This document shows, piece after piece, positions 25,485 through 34,712 of a stretch of DNA of 64,000 nucleotides; the stretch's first letter is position 1; each line of letters begins with the position of its first letter. The position numbers were made by a program, and so were the translations under genes. The notes under the pieces are model-generated. The model did no database searches. It was not told the origin of the DNA and saw only the letters and a program-made list of their open reading frames with translations. Origin of the DNA: Flavobacterium dauae (GTDB lineage Bacteria > Bacteroidota > Bacteroidia > Flavobacteriales > Flavobacteriaceae); assembly GCF_004151275.2 (NCBI RefSeq), contig NZ_CP130821.1:2232001-2296000 (forward strand), in the 5' to 3' direction.

Positions 25485-26912
25485 ATGATTATGCAAAAAA
25501 TTATCAATATCCATTTTTTCAAAAAGATAAATATTCCATTTTTCTTTACTGTATTTCTTTCACTCTTATCACTTACTTCTTGTTCAGCACAATCTAAAAA
25601 AAACGAGCAGTTAGAAGGTAAATGGTATATAAATCTCACACACAAAGATATTGGACAAGCTCGTACCATTATTGAATTTAATACCGATTCAAATAGCTTC
25701 GTAGCTCATAGTAGAAGGAATGCAGACAAAGATATTTTAGGCAGTTGGACTTCGTTTTTAGGCAGAACATTTACAAAAAGCCTAAAGAATGGAAGTTTAT
25801 TAAATATCGAAAAAGGAATATATGAAGTAAAAAACGACACACTTCATTTAGCTGGAATTTTGGTTACGCCTATGGGAAATTTTAACTTAGAAGGTCATAT
25901 CGTAAACAATGAATTGTACGCAACTTTAAGAAATAAAAGCAGAGGGCATTTAGGGACAATTTCTGGTAATAGGAACGTTCCAAATTTACCTTTAGAAAAT
26001 TATAAACAACTATTTGAAAATGCTGTTTCGCTTACAGAAACAAAAATATTCAACAAAGAAATACTACAATCTAAAGAATGGAAAGCATTTACGAAAGAAA
26101 TGCGAGTAAACGTACCAAAATTACAAGATGACCTCGAAATGGTTTTTGCCTTTTTTTACAGAGCTGAAGAGTTGCCATTTTCTCATTTTGCATTGATGAA
26201 ATCTTTTGAGATGAATGAAGGAAAAGAAAGTAAGCAACAAAAAAGCTACCTTACATTAGAAGAAAAAAGTCATAACACAGCTTATCTGAAAATAACTTCC
26301 TTTAGTGGAACAGCAACAGAAGTAGATAGTGTTTTTAACATAATCAAGCAAAAAAACTATCAAAATTTGATTGTGGATTTAAGAAATAATTCTGGAGGAA
26401 GTGTAGAAGCAGGAATGGCTTTTGCAACCAATATTATAGATAAAGAAACATTTGGAGGTGTGTTTTTAACACAAAAATGGTTTAATAATCATAAAGAATT
26501 ACCGACACCTAATGACTACGATAAACTATCTCATTTTACACAAGCCAACTATGATTTAATTATTGAAGGCATACATCAAACAGAAGGTTTATGTTTAAAA
26601 ATTATTCCGAAAGAACAAGTATATAAAGGTAAACTTTATGTATTGATTAACCGTAAAACTGCAAGTACTTGTGAACCTATTGTGTACGAATTAAAAAAAC
26701 AAAACAGAGCCGTAATTATTGGAGAAACAACAGCAGGAGCAATGCTTAACGGAGAAATGTTTGATTTAGACAACGGCTTTAAAATGTTTATCCCAACGGC
26801 AGATTATTATACTTCAGATGGTTTCAAAATAGACCAAAATGGGGTCAAGCCCAACATTGAAAGTAAAAGTGACCAGGCACTGGATAGAGCAATGAATTAT
26901 CTTGATAACTGA
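25485..26912 (+). CDS. S41 family peptidase lipoprotein
   Basis: The 475-residue product has a signal peptide ending in a lipobox (LLSLTSC, Cys33), a lipocalin-like N-terminal region (LEGKWYINLTH to about residue 165) and a C-terminal S41 peptidase domain. The S41 core shows LIVDLRNNSGGS near residue 300 and INRKTASTCEP with the nucleophile Ser. In Tsp/CtpA enzymes a Lys stands in GE-K-T-x-GK; here the text is GETTAGAML, so the Ser/Lys dyad is missing the Lys, as in tricorn/IRBP-like S41 members. No PDZ domain is evident. It is exported; target unknown, possibly controlled by the upstream LytTR protein. Confidence 0.85.
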   Translation: MIMQKIINIHFFKKINIPFFFTVFLSLLSLTSCSAQSKKNEQLEGKWYINLTHKDIGQARTIIEFNTDSNSFVAHSRRNADKDILGSWTSFLGRTFTKSLKNGSLLNIEKGIYEVKNDTLHLAGILVTPMGNFNLEGHIVNNELYATLRNKSRGHLGTISGNRNVPNLPLENYKQLFENAVSLTETKIFNKEILQSKEWKAFTKEMRVNVPKLQDDLEMVFAFFYRAEELPFSHFALMKSFEMNEGKESKQQKSYLTLEEKSHNTAYLKITSFSGTATEVDSVFNIIKQKNYQNLIVDLRNNSGGSVEAGMAFATNIIDKETFGGVFLTQKWFNNHKELPTPNDYDKLSHFTQANYDLIIEGIHQTEGLCLKIIPKEQVYKGKLYVLINRKTASTCEPIVYELKKQNRAVIIGETTAGAMLNGEMFDLDNGFKMFIPTADYYTSDGFKIDQNGVKPNIESKSDQALDRAMNYLDN

Positions 26913-26971
26913 AATAAAAACTTTATATAACAAGTCATTAGATAGAATGATTAAATCATTTTTTTTACACC

Positions 26972-27000
26972 ACAGCCCACTGCTTTAAGCAGTGGGCTGT
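26972..27000. terminator. Strong bidirectional terminator
   Basis: A 29-bp perfect palindrome with arms ACAGCCCACTGCTT / AAGCAGTGGGCTGT. It lies between the convergent S41 peptidase and HTH genes, with T-rich DNA on both sides. Confidence 0.88.
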
Positions 27001-27052
27001 TTCTTAAATTGACCAATACGGTTACAGTTTCAGAGAATTCTTTTTTTAACGG

Positions 27053-27334
27053 CTATCGCTGATAGTTATCTTCCAACACCTTGATAATATCACTTTCTCG
27101 AAAAAGAATTTTCCGTTCGAGTTTGATAAAAGGTATCAGTCCGTCATCTCTGTACTGTTGCAAAGTCCGTTTGCTGATATGCAACATCTCGCAAACCTGT
27201 TCGCCTGACAGGTAGATTTCCCCTTTTAACAGTGGGTGGAAATGTTCCCTGATATACAGCAGTTCATTTTTGATACCTACCACAGCTTCAAGCAGGGCAA
27301 GCATATCTTCATTTGAATTTCCAATCTGTTTCAT
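27053..27334 (-). CDS. Helix-turn-helix excisionase-like protein A
   Basis: The 93-residue protein has a MerR/excisionase-type winged HTH at about residues 45-90: YLSGEQVCEMLHISKRTLQQYRDDGLIPFIKLERKI, a helix-turn-helix followed by a wing (positions only, motif key HISKRTLQQYR). Such paired small HTH proteins are constant parts of Bacteroidota conjugative transposons, where they act as recombination directionality factors or regulators. Its start overlaps the stop of the preceding paralogue by 4 bp (ATGA). Confidence 0.85.
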   Translation of the reverse strand: MKQIGNSNEDMLALLEAVVGIKNELLYIREHFHPLLKGEIYLSGEQVCEMLHISKRTLQQYRDDGLIPFIKLERKILFRESDIIKVLEDNYQR

Positions 27335-27627
27335 TTCTTTTGCTTTTTTAATGGTCGCTCTCCCTGCATAAATAATTCCACTTCGGATAATCTGAAATAT
27401 GTTTTCCGATTGATTTGTGTTGCCCCAAGTATGCCCTTTGCCCTGTACGTCTGCAAAGTTCTTTTGCTAATGTTCAGTAGTTGACAGGCTTCCTGTTGGT
27501 CGAGCCATTTTGTTGCCTGTTGCAATGCTTTGTAGGGTGCGGTCATTTCCGCAATTAGATTGGAAACTTCCTTTACTTCCCTATGCAATGCTTTTAAAAT
27601 CTGAATGTCTAAAACTGTTATTTCCAT
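27331..27627 (-). CDS. Helix-turn-helix excisionase-like protein B
   Basis: The 98-residue protein is a diverged paralogue of its downstream neighbour: WLDQQEACQLLNISKRTLQTYR is followed by GILGATQINRKTYF, the same HTH plus wing layout. I choose ATG 27627 (MEITVLDIQ), which matches the usual N-terminus of this family; an upstream in-frame ATG at 27675 would add 16 unrelated residues. The pair probably controls excision or transfer of element 1. Confidence 0.85.
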   Translation of the reverse strand: MEITVLDIQILKALHREVKEVSNLIAEMTAPYKALQQATKWLDQQEACQLLNISKRTLQTYRAKGILGATQINRKTYFRLSEVELFMQGERPLKKQKK

Positions 27628-27727
27628 ATCTGCATCATTTAAACCTCGAAAATAAAAGCTATTTACATAGGTCATTCCAATGTTGCCGTCAGAGGTAGCG
27701 TTTGGCGTTCAGATGTAAAATACTCGG

Positions 27728-28111
27728 CTATAATCCCAACTTCGGCTTATTGTTTTTCTGGAGAGCTTGTTGCGGTTTGATTGCGTTGTCTGTCTTCAAA
27801 GAAGGCTTTTTGTTTTTCTGTACAATCTGACTTTTTTTATCGTTTTTGAAATCCGAAAATATAACCGTTTTTGTTGCACCTATTATGCTTTCAGGTTCGG
27901 TAGTCTGTTTTTGTTGTTCAACACGCTTGCCCCCGAACAGCTTGCCCAGACCTAAACTCTTTGTTTCTTTGAATTGACGTTTAAAGTTGGTAATGAAATT
28001 GGAAATCGGGTCGCTATGCTTATCGACCTGCATAAAAGGAGTGTTCTTCTTCTTCTTCTCGGATAGCTCGTTTTCTTTACGCTCTTTTTCGGTAATTGTT
28101 TTTTGTGCCAT
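27728..28111 (-). CDS. Hypothetical, highly charged conjugative-element protein
   Basis: The 127-residue protein is very rich in Lys, Glu, Gln and Asn and has low sequence complexity (KERKENELSEKKKKN at the start, QKNKKPSLK near the end). No membrane segment or known domain is seen. Proteins of this look sit between HTH genes and DUF3408 genes in Bacteroidota transposons. It is translated on the same strand as the HTH pair, 100 bp upstream of them. Function unknown. Confidence 0.6.
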   Translation of the reverse strand: MAQKTITEKERKENELSEKKKKNTPFMQVDKHSDPISNFITNFKRQFKETKSLGLGKLFGGKRVEQQKQTTEPESIIGATKTVIFSDFKNDKKSQIVQKNKKPSLKTDNAIKPQQALQKNNKPKLGL

Positions 28112-28613
28112 AGATTCAAAATTTCCCCTAATTTAGAAAACAAGAGAATGTGTGTTTTTCTTTGGCATTACGTGGCAGTATTTGGCTTGTGTTGGCACAA
28201 TATAAATAGAAAGCAATCCTCAAAACACTTTAAATTTTCCTCGCAAAGCCTCTTCACATTTAAAAAGTTTTGTACGGATAAGAGAAAGCATCCCAAAAAC
28301 ACCCAATACTTATCCCATACGTGTTTTTTGTATCCTTTCTTTGATTGGAATGGATTAAAAAATGAACAAAAAGGTAGCAAATGTAAGGCGGACAGCCACC
28401 GCACCACCCAACCAAAAGCTTACGGCATAATGGCAGGGCAATAAAGTTGGCTTCGCCGAGTTATTGTGTTGCCTTGCCACCCTTCGGGACTTATTCCGTT
28501 TCCTTTGGGTTTTCCACTGTCCGCCTTGTTAAAATGGCTTTCTTTTTTTTCTGTTTTTTTGTTTTGGAAAATAATTTTAAAAGGAGTTACGCATCCTGAC
28601 CAACGGACGGTTA
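28112..28613. other. Structured non-coding stretch with nested inverted repeats
   Basis: No convincing gene. AAGGCGGACAG (28385-28395) and CTGTCCGCCTT (28517-28527) are perfect reverse complements 121 bp apart. Inside them GGCAGGGCAATAA (28432) faces TTATTG...TTGCCTTGCC (28461-28478), with a GGC-TTC-GCC mini-hairpin between. The region is more GC-rich than its flanks. It may encode a structured RNA or be a transfer-related site. Confidence 0.5.
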
Positions 28614-29113
28614 TCAAAATAACGGCTTATGCTTCTCATTATAGATTTCGCTAATTAACTCCCCGAACTCCTGAAAGTGGTACTCGATAATGTTGTCCAG
28701 ATAGGCATAAATCGTCAGTTTGTCGATGCCCATAATATTGGTAAGCCTGTTAAATGTTTCGTGGTGTTCCTGCCGTACATACACCGATTTACCCCTACTT
28801 GCAGTACTGTTCGGAATTTTAAAGAACTGTCCGCAGTAGTCCTGTTTGGTCAGCTTCTTTGGCTTGGAGGTACTTTTTTCGTACTGTTCGCTGACAGTTT
28901 AGTTTGTTCCGTTTCTGTTACTATTTCCTCGGGTTCTTCTCCTGCCATTACACGCATAATAGCTTCCTCATCCACATCGGGTTTGGCAAAGTCTTTCCTA
29001 TGTGTTGCTCCTTGTTGTTCTATCAAAGGTTGCTTCTTTTCATCAGTTAGGAAATTTTCAATAGAAAAAACCTCTTTTTCGGGTTGCTGATTTTTGTTTT
29101 CTTCGTGTATCAT
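28614..29113 (-). pseudogene. DUF3408-domain protein gene, frameshifted
   Basis: The first frame from ATG 29113 (MIHEENKNQQPEKEVFS) runs ~80 codons and stops at 28850 after KKVPPSQRS. In the next frame the coding sense continues without a break: KKLTKQDYCGQFFKIPN, then GKSVYVRQEHHETFNRL, then LTIYAYLDNIIEYHF and a stop at 28614. That second part is the typical DUF3408 domain of Bacteroidota conjugative transposons. One missing base in the A6 tract (T6 at 28874-28879 on the plus strand) would restore one frame. It is either a real knockout, programmed slippage, or an assembly error. No ParA/TraA gene precedes it as is usual. Confidence 0.75.
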
Positions 29114-29660
29114 ATCTCTAAATTTTAATATTATATCCAATTAGCTGTTTGGCTAGCTAAGCATTCATCTGTATATACTGTTGTATCTATGTAGCAACCT
29201 ATCTACCTATGCACCTGCATATCTTTAATTAGCTAGTTTATTAACTCAAAAATCTGTAATTAGTCTGCATTCAATCACGCAGATTTGCTGTCGGGATTTA
29301 TGCCGATTGGCTACATAGTTAAGGTTATAACCAATCAGCCAGATAACCAGTTACAAAGGAAATAAAAGCAATTACAACCCCCATAAAGGTGGCAGTATTT
29401 GGCGTTTATTGGCTTTGTTTGGCGTGATTGTAAGTTATTGTTATTCAAATAGTGTTATCGAACTTTGTAACGAAAGCGATTAGCTTTTTCGGCTAACTCC
29501 AATCCGTTTGCAAAACGGATTTTTCTGAACTCCTGTTCAGAGCAAGTTATCTCTTGAGGTCCTCGAAATAAATTTCCGCACCTCAAGAGCACTTGCCCTT
29601 GCAGGGGGCTGGAAACGGCTCCGAAGTCGCTCGTTTATATAAAATTAAAATTGGATTGAT
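29114..29660. promoter_or_regulatory. Non-coding leader of mob genes with candidate oriT
   Basis: About 550 bp without a gene. Close to mobA there are several dyads: AATCCGTTT-GCA-AAACGGATT (29501-29521), CTCTTGAGGT (29551-29560) facing ACCTCAAGAG (29580-29589), then a GC-rich stretch TTGCAGGGGGCTGGAAACGG. Hairpins plus a G-rich patch just before relaxase genes fit an origin of transfer. The upstream half (29140-29260) has repeated TAGCTAG-like units. Confidence 0.45.
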
Positions 29661-30095
29661 ATGGAAGAGAAAAACAGAAAACAGATTAAAAAAACAGGAA
29701 GAAAACCAAAGATTGACCCTGCGGTTCATCGATATTCCATCAACCTGAATGCTGAGGAAAATGCCAAGTTTCTTGCTCTCTTTGACCAATCAGAAATGAA
29801 AGTAATCGCTCATTTTATCAAAGCTTGCATCTTTCAGAAGACCGTAAAGACCGTCAAAATTGATATGAATGCGGTGGAATATCACGAAAAATTGACCCGA
29901 TTTTTTAGCCAGTTCCGATCAATAGGAACAAATTATAATCAGATTGTGAAGATATTGTACCGCAATTTTTCAGAGAAAAAAGCAGGAACATACCTCTTTA
30001 AATTGGAAAAGGAAACCATCGAATTGGTACAAGTCACTAAAGAAGTTATTCGTTTGACACAGGAATTTGAAGAGAAGTATCTGAAAAAAGAGTAG
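29661..30095 (+). CDS. mobA: Mobilization accessory protein, MobA/MobC type (relaxosome)
   Basis: The 144-residue basic protein starts with a Lys-rich tail, then a ribbon-helix-helix-like region (HRYSINLNAEENAKFLAL) and a helical domain (FFSQFRSIGTNYNQIVKILY), the pattern of plasmid mobilization relaxosome proteins of Bacteroidota. It binds oriT and loads the relaxase. The relaxase gene starts 4 bp after its stop, so they form an operon. Confidence 0.85.
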   Translation: MEEKNRKQIKKTGRKPKIDPAVHRYSINLNAEENAKFLALFDQSEMKVIAHFIKACIFQKTVKTVKIDMNAVEYHEKLTRFFSQFRSIGTNYNQIVKILYRNFSEKKAGTYLFKLEKETIELVQVTKEVIRLTQEFEEKYLKKE

Positions 30096-30099
30096 AAAA

Positions 30100-31362
30100 A
30101 TGATTGCAAAAATCGGAAAAGGGAGCAATATGTACGGAGCGATTTTGTACAATCAGCAGAAAGTGGACAATGAAAATGGAGCAGTTCTGTTACTAAACAA
30201 AATACCTGATACAGTGGATGGTAAGTATTCCGTTGCATATTTTAATAAATGCTTCGAGCCATATTTATCTGCAAACATCAAAACGGAAAAGACGGTACGC
30301 CATATTTCGCTGAACCCAGATCCTGCGGATAAGGTCAACGATGAGCAGTTTACCGAAATAGCTCAGGAATATATGGAGCGTATGGGCTACGGCAGTCAAC
30401 CTTATATTGTTTTCAAGCATACGGACATCGACCGAACGCACATACATATCGTTTCGACCTGCGTAGGTATTAACGGAAAGAAAATCCCCGATGATTACGA
30501 CCACCCACGCTCAATGGCAATCTGTCGGGATTTGGAACAGAAATACAACCTAAACAAAGCAACCAAGCAGGAGCATAAACAAACCGATAAGATTTTCAAA
30601 AAAGTAGAACAGCAGAAAGGCGACATTAAAAGTCAGATTGCTTCGGTAGTACGACATTTGCCAAAGTATTACAGCTTTTCTACTATGGGAAGCTACAATG
30701 CGTTACTTTCCCTTTTCAATATCACAGCGGAAGAAGTCAAAGGCGAGCGGAATGGACAAACCGTAAACGGATTGGTCTATGTGGCATTGGATGAAAACGG
30801 AAACAAAGCAAGCAATCCGTTCAAGGCATCGCTTTTCGGGAAGGATGCAGGGATTATACAACTGCAAAAAAACATTGAGCAATCTAAAGAGAAAATGAGA
30901 ACTAATCCTGTAAGATCTATTCTGAAAAATACGGTGGAACTTGCCATACATACCACAAGCAACGAAACAGATTTTAAAAAGGAATTGACTGAACAAGGAA
31001 TTAATACAGTTGTGAGACGTAATAATGAAGGACGAATTTACGGTATGACCTTTATTGACCACGAAAGTCGTAGCGTTTGGAACGGCTCACAATTAGACAG
31101 AAACTTGTCGGCAAATGTATTCAATGATTGGTGGAACAACGGCAACAAACCCGAATTGAAAATACAGGATAATCCTGTTTCTAAAGCAAAGGAAATAGAC
31201 AACGTACCGACAAAAGACCTTTTTGAATTCATTTCACAGGAACACTCTACTAATTCCGATTTGGGATTATTCAGCCTGTTACCCGATGCACAGGGCGAAG
31301 ATTACGAGGAAGAACAGTTTGCTAATCGGATGAAGAAAAAGAAGAAAGGAAGAAAACTGTAA
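30100..31362 (+). CDS. mobB: Relaxase/mobilization nuclease (MobB)
   Basis: The 420-residue protein is a MobP/VirD2-type relaxase. Near the N-terminus GSNMYGAILYNQQKV carries the candidate nicking Tyr; the metal-binding three-His block is in FKHTDIDRTHIHIVSTCV (His-x-His near residue 112), and VRHISLNPDP precedes it. It nicks oriT and leads the strand into the recipient. The C-terminal third is charged and ends KKKKKGRKL. There is no MobC/TraG coupling gene next to it, so transfer must depend on a helper. Confidence 0.92.
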   Translation: MIAKIGKGSNMYGAILYNQQKVDNENGAVLLLNKIPDTVDGKYSVAYFNKCFEPYLSANIKTEKTVRHISLNPDPADKVNDEQFTEIAQEYMERMGYGSQPYIVFKHTDIDRTHIHIVSTCVGINGKKIPDDYDHPRSMAICRDLEQKYNLNKATKQEHKQTDKIFKKVEQQKGDIKSQIASVVRHLPKYYSFSTMGSYNALLSLFNITAEEVKGERNGQTVNGLVYVALDENGNKASNPFKASLFGKDAGIIQLQKNIEQSKEKMRTNPVRSILKNTVELAIHTTSNETDFKKELTEQGINTVVRRNNEGRIYGMTFIDHESRSVWNGSQLDRNLSANVFNDWWNNGNKPELKIQDNPVSKAKEIDNVPTKDLFEFISQEHSTNSDLGLFSLLPDAQGEDYEEEQFANRMKKKKKGRKL

Positions 31363-31423
31363 CATACTTTTCCATTTTCGTGTTTTAAAATACCTTAAAC
31401 ATTATCAGCTTATTATATTTTTT

Positions 31424-31442
31424 TATCTCGAAAAATGAGATA
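31424..31442. promoter_or_regulatory. Dyad upstream of the XRE controller gene
   Basis: TATCTC-N7-GAGATA is a perfect 6-bp inverted repeat 47 bp before the XRE start, a plausible binding site for that protein. Confidence 0.35.
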
Positions 31443-31488
31443 TTAATGATATAAAGACTAAATTAGCCGACTGGAACTATTTAGAGTT

Positions 31489-31707
31489 ATGAATAGAATT
31501 AAAGAAGTTTTGGAAGAAAAAGGTATCAAACAAAAATGGCTTGCCGAGCGACTTGGTAAGAGCTATAATATGGTAAATTCCTATACTCAAAATAGACAAC
31601 AACCCAGATTGGAAATTCTATTTGAAATAGCAAAAATATTGGATGTTGAGCCTAAAGAATTATTGACAGAAATAAAAGTAAGTAAAACTCCCGCAAAACT
31701 TTCATAG
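31489..31707 (+). CDS. XRE-family HTH regulator, likely restriction-modification controller
   Basis: The 72-residue protein is a single HTH_XRE domain: IKQKWLAERLGKSYNMVNSY is the helix-turn-helix, followed by QQPRLEILFEIAKILDVEP. It lies 9 bp upstream of the methyltransferase gene on the same strand. Small XRE proteins in this position act as C (controller) proteins that delay nuclease expression until DNA is methylated. Confidence 0.85.
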   Translation: MNRIKEVLEEKGIKQKWLAERLGKSYNMVNSYTQNRQQPRLEILFEIAKILDVEPKELLTEIKVSKTPAKLS

Positions 31708-31716
31708 ATAGTAAAA

Positions 31717-33027
31717 ATGAGAATGGAATTAGATTTAGTAGAAAAAATATCATTAGAGGAAATTAACGGCAAAACCTATAAAATAAGGTTAATTGAAAGC
31801 CTTGATTATGGGAAAGCATCATTAACGCATTATTTACACAATAGTACCAATGGAGTCTCAAAATACTACAAAAAGAGTGCACATTTGTACTTAAAACATT
31901 TATTAGAGTTAAAATATCCAGAGATTGAAATCACTAATACTGTTGCGGAAAATGCTATGCAGTATTTGTTATTTAATTATAGAATTGAGGATATACCTTT
32001 TCCTTCTCCTGAACAACCCAAATTTAGATTTATTGATTTGTTTGCAGGAATTGGTGGATTCAGATTAGCCAGTCAAAATCTTGGTGGAAATTGTGTTTTT
32101 TCGAGTGAGTGGGATGAATTTGCTCAAAAAACTTATGAATCCAACTTTGGAGAATCTCCATTCGGAGATATAACAAAAAGTGAAACGAAAAAGTTTATTC
32201 CAAAAAATTACGAACTTTTATGTGCTGGATTTCCTTGCCAACCATTTAGTTACGCAGGTCTAAAGCAAGGATTCGACGAAACAAGAGGAACGCTATTTTT
32301 TGATATTTTAGAAATATTGAAAAATACTACTCCTAAGATGTTTTTATTAGAGAATGTTAAAGGACTTAAATCTCACGATGGCGGAAAAACACTAAAAGTA
32401 ATTGAAAATTCACTTACGGAATTAGGGTATAACATAAAATGGGAAATACTAAATAGCTATGATTTCGGATTACCTCAATATCGTGAAAGATGGTATTGTG
32501 TAGGATTTAGAGATAAAGTTAATTTTGAATTTCCTAAAGGAGATAAGAGAGGTGCAAAGATTAAATCCATTATAGACACCAAAGCAAATAAAGATTATAA
32601 ATTGAAATTAACCCCCTTTGAGATTGAGCGAATAGAATTTCACTTTAAATCAAATGAAGAGCGTGTTCAACACGATAACTCAAAATATAAGCCCAATACA
32701 AAAAAAGGGAAACACGGTGTTTTTTCATATCAAAAGCCTGATGGGGCTTTAAGATTTCATATTGGAGATATTGCTAAAACACAAATACAAGAGGCTTTCT
32801 ATGCTTGTCAAGATACCTATGCTCCTACAATCATTGCTAATAGAGTTCCTAAATTATGGGATTTACAAAGGAAATTATCAGTATTAGAAGCCCAACGCTT
32901 ACAAGGCTATCCTGATAACTTTAAATTCCCTGTTTCGGACAATCAAGCGTATAAACAACTCGGAAATTCCGTTGCAGTTCCAGTATTAGAAGCAATAATC
33001 AAAAAAATGTTAGAAACAATTAAATAG
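31717..33027 (+). CDS. DNA (cytosine-5-)-methyltransferase with N-terminal extension
   Basis: The 436-residue enzyme has the C5-MTase motifs in order: FIDLFAGIGGF (SAM binding, near residue 104), GFPCQPFSYAG with catalytic Cys (near 173), ENVKGL, QYRERWYCVGF and LQGYPDNF with GNSVAVPV at the end. About 100 residues precede motif I and include KYYKKSAHLYLKHL; this extension is not part of the standard fold and may help recognition. It should protect host DNA against the McrB/McrC-like nuclease next door (6-bp gap). The target sequence cannot be read from the sequence. Confidence 0.93.
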   Translation: MRMELDLVEKISLEEINGKTYKIRLIESLDYGKASLTHYLHNSTNGVSKYYKKSAHLYLKHLLELKYPEIEITNTVAENAMQYLLFNYRIEDIPFPSPEQPKFRFIDLFAGIGGFRLASQNLGGNCVFSSEWDEFAQKTYESNFGESPFGDITKSETKKFIPKNYELLCAGFPCQPFSYAGLKQGFDETRGTLFFDILEILKNTTPKMFLLENVKGLKSHDGGKTLKVIENSLTELGYNIKWEILNSYDFGLPQYRERWYCVGFRDKVNFEFPKGDKRGAKIKSIIDTKANKDYKLKLTPFEIERIEFHFKSNEERVQHDNSKYKPNTKKGKHGVFSYQKPDGALRFHIGDIAKTQIQEAFYACQDTYAPTIIANRVPKLWDLQRKLSVLEAQRLQGYPDNFKFPVSDNQAYKQLGNSVAVPVLEAIIKKMLETIK

Positions 33028-33032
33028 AAAGG

Positions 33033-34712
33033 ATGAAGTATTTATCACAATCAACGATTTTCGAATCTTGGAAAAGCATTATTGAGCTAGGGGAGACAAG
33101 CCGAGCTTCTTTAAATAAATTCTTTGGAATACTTGAAATTCTAAAACATTTGAATATTGAAATAGGAAATCCAGTTGAATCAAATTATCAATATAATGTC
33201 TTTTCTAGTCAATTGTCTAGTTCTTTACAAGACAAATTCTTTTTTGATGAAAATAGCAAAAAGAATTTTGCTTCACAAGATACACTAAACATTATATTCC
33301 CAAATGATTGGGCTTCTAATGCTTTTCAAATCTTATTGAAAAATAATCAACTTCCGTTAAAAAATGTCGCTTGCGTTTGTTTACAGAACGAGGAGTTTGA
33401 CGATAATTTTTCCGAACAAGATGTAATTGAGAGATTTCTCAATATTTATCATCTAGCTGATGTAACTAATATTTTCTTTACAAATGAAAATGAGGTGAAT
33501 ATTGAGTTTTCATCTTCTATATTGGACAGAAACTCTTTATTCTCAGATTTAAAGAATCATTTCAATATTACAGATAATTCAAAATTTACATTAGGATTTG
33601 ATAGCAGTCTTATTACTGCGAATCCAGGAGAATTAACAAGAGGTCCATTTATTCAGCCACTTTATTCAGGGCAGGAAAATTTAAAATGTTTATTAATAGC
33701 TAATTTTAATATCACAGAATATTATAAAATAGGCAAAACAGAAAATTCTGTTGCGGATAACTTTAGTAGTGAAACTCCATTATCTCATCAAATCATTTTC
33801 TATGGTTCTCCCGGAACAGGAAAAAGTAGAGAGATAGAAATAAGAACAAATGGTCATAATCGAACAAGAACAACATTCCACCCTGAAACAGATTATCATT
33901 CTTTTGTAGGAAGTTATAAGCCTGTAATGGATGGACTCAACATCAAATATGAATTTGTTCCGCAAGCATTTACAAAAGCATATTGCAATGCTTGGTTAAA
34001 TCCTGAACAGCCATATTTTCTAATCATTGAAGAAATTAACAGGGGAAATTGTGCTCAAATTTTCGGAGACTTATTTCAATGTTTAGATAGGGATGATAAT
34101 GGCTTTTCAAAGTATGAAATCAATTGTGACAAGGATTTAGCAAATTATCTAAAATTTGTATTTGAAAGTTCTGCCAATACAGAAGCAGTGGAAAGCTACA
34201 AAGCGATAATTCAAACAGAAGATTTTGATAAAATCATTCTGCCAAATAATCTTTACATTTTGGCAACGATGAACACTTCTGACCAATCTTTATTTCCAAT
34301 GGATAGCGCATTCAAAAGACGTTGGGATTGGGAGTTTGTACCAATCAATTATGATGATGCGAATTCTTTAAACATCTTTATCGGAGATAGTACATATAAT
34401 TGGGGTAAATTTATTGAGAACATCAATCCGAAAATTAAAGAACTAACAGGTAGTGAAGATAAACAACTTGGAAACCGCTTTGTAAATCCTAAAGACAGAA
34501 ACATAACGTTTGACCAATTCAGGTCTAAAGTCTTGTTTTATTTATGGTCAGAGGTTTACAAGGATGAATTTGGAACTCAGAGTTCAATTTTCAAATATGA
34601 ACTTGAAGAAAATAATCCAATAGATTTCCAATTTGGAGAGCTTTATAACGGAAATGCGACAGATCTTGTAAAAGCATTTTTGAAATTCAATGGATTAGAA
34701 CCTGAACAATGA
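33033..34712 (+). CDS. McrB-like AAA+ GTPase/ATPase restriction subunit
   Basis: The 559-residue protein has an N-terminal ~240-residue region without clear similarity, probably the DNA-recognition part, followed by an McrB-type AAA+ domain. Walker A is GSPGTGKS (near 258), the Walker B region reads YFLIIEEINRGN, and the McrB hallmark MNTSDQSLFPMDSAFKRRW carries the sensor and arginine finger. It overlaps the next gene by 4 bp (ATGA). It would form a hexamer that translocates DNA and drives cleavage by the partner, as in LlaJI or McrBC. Confidence 0.88.
   Translation: MKYLSQSTIFESWKSIIELGETSRASLNKFFGILEILKHLNIEIGNPVESNYQYNVFSSQLSSSLQDKFFFDENSKKNFASQDTLNIIFPNDWASNAFQILLKNNQLPLKNVACVCLQNEEFDDNFSEQDVIERFLNIYHLADVTNIFFTNENEVNIEFSSSILDRNSLFSDLKNHFNITDNSKFTLGFDSSLITANPGELTRGPFIQPLYSGQENLKCLLIANFNITEYYKIGKTENSVADNFSSETPLSHQIIFYGSPGTGKSREIEIRTNGHNRTRTTFHPETDYHSFVGSYKPVMDGLNIKYEFVPQAFTKAYCNAWLNPEQPYFLIIEEINRGNCAQIFGDLFQCLDRDDNGFSKYEINCDKDLANYLKFVFESSANTEAVESYKAIIQTEDFDKIILPNNLYILATMNTSDQSLFPMDSAFKRRWDWEFVPINYDDANSLNIFIGDSTYNWGKFIENINPKIKELTGSEDKQLGNRFVNPKDRNITFDQFRSKVLFYLWSEVYKDEFGTQSSIFKYELEENNPIDFQFGELYNGNATDLVKAFLKFNGLEPEQ

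Noticed and set aside
28103..28444. Open frames around 28.1-28.6 kb on both strands
   Set aside because: Low-complexity text with no family match, lying over the nested inverted repeats.
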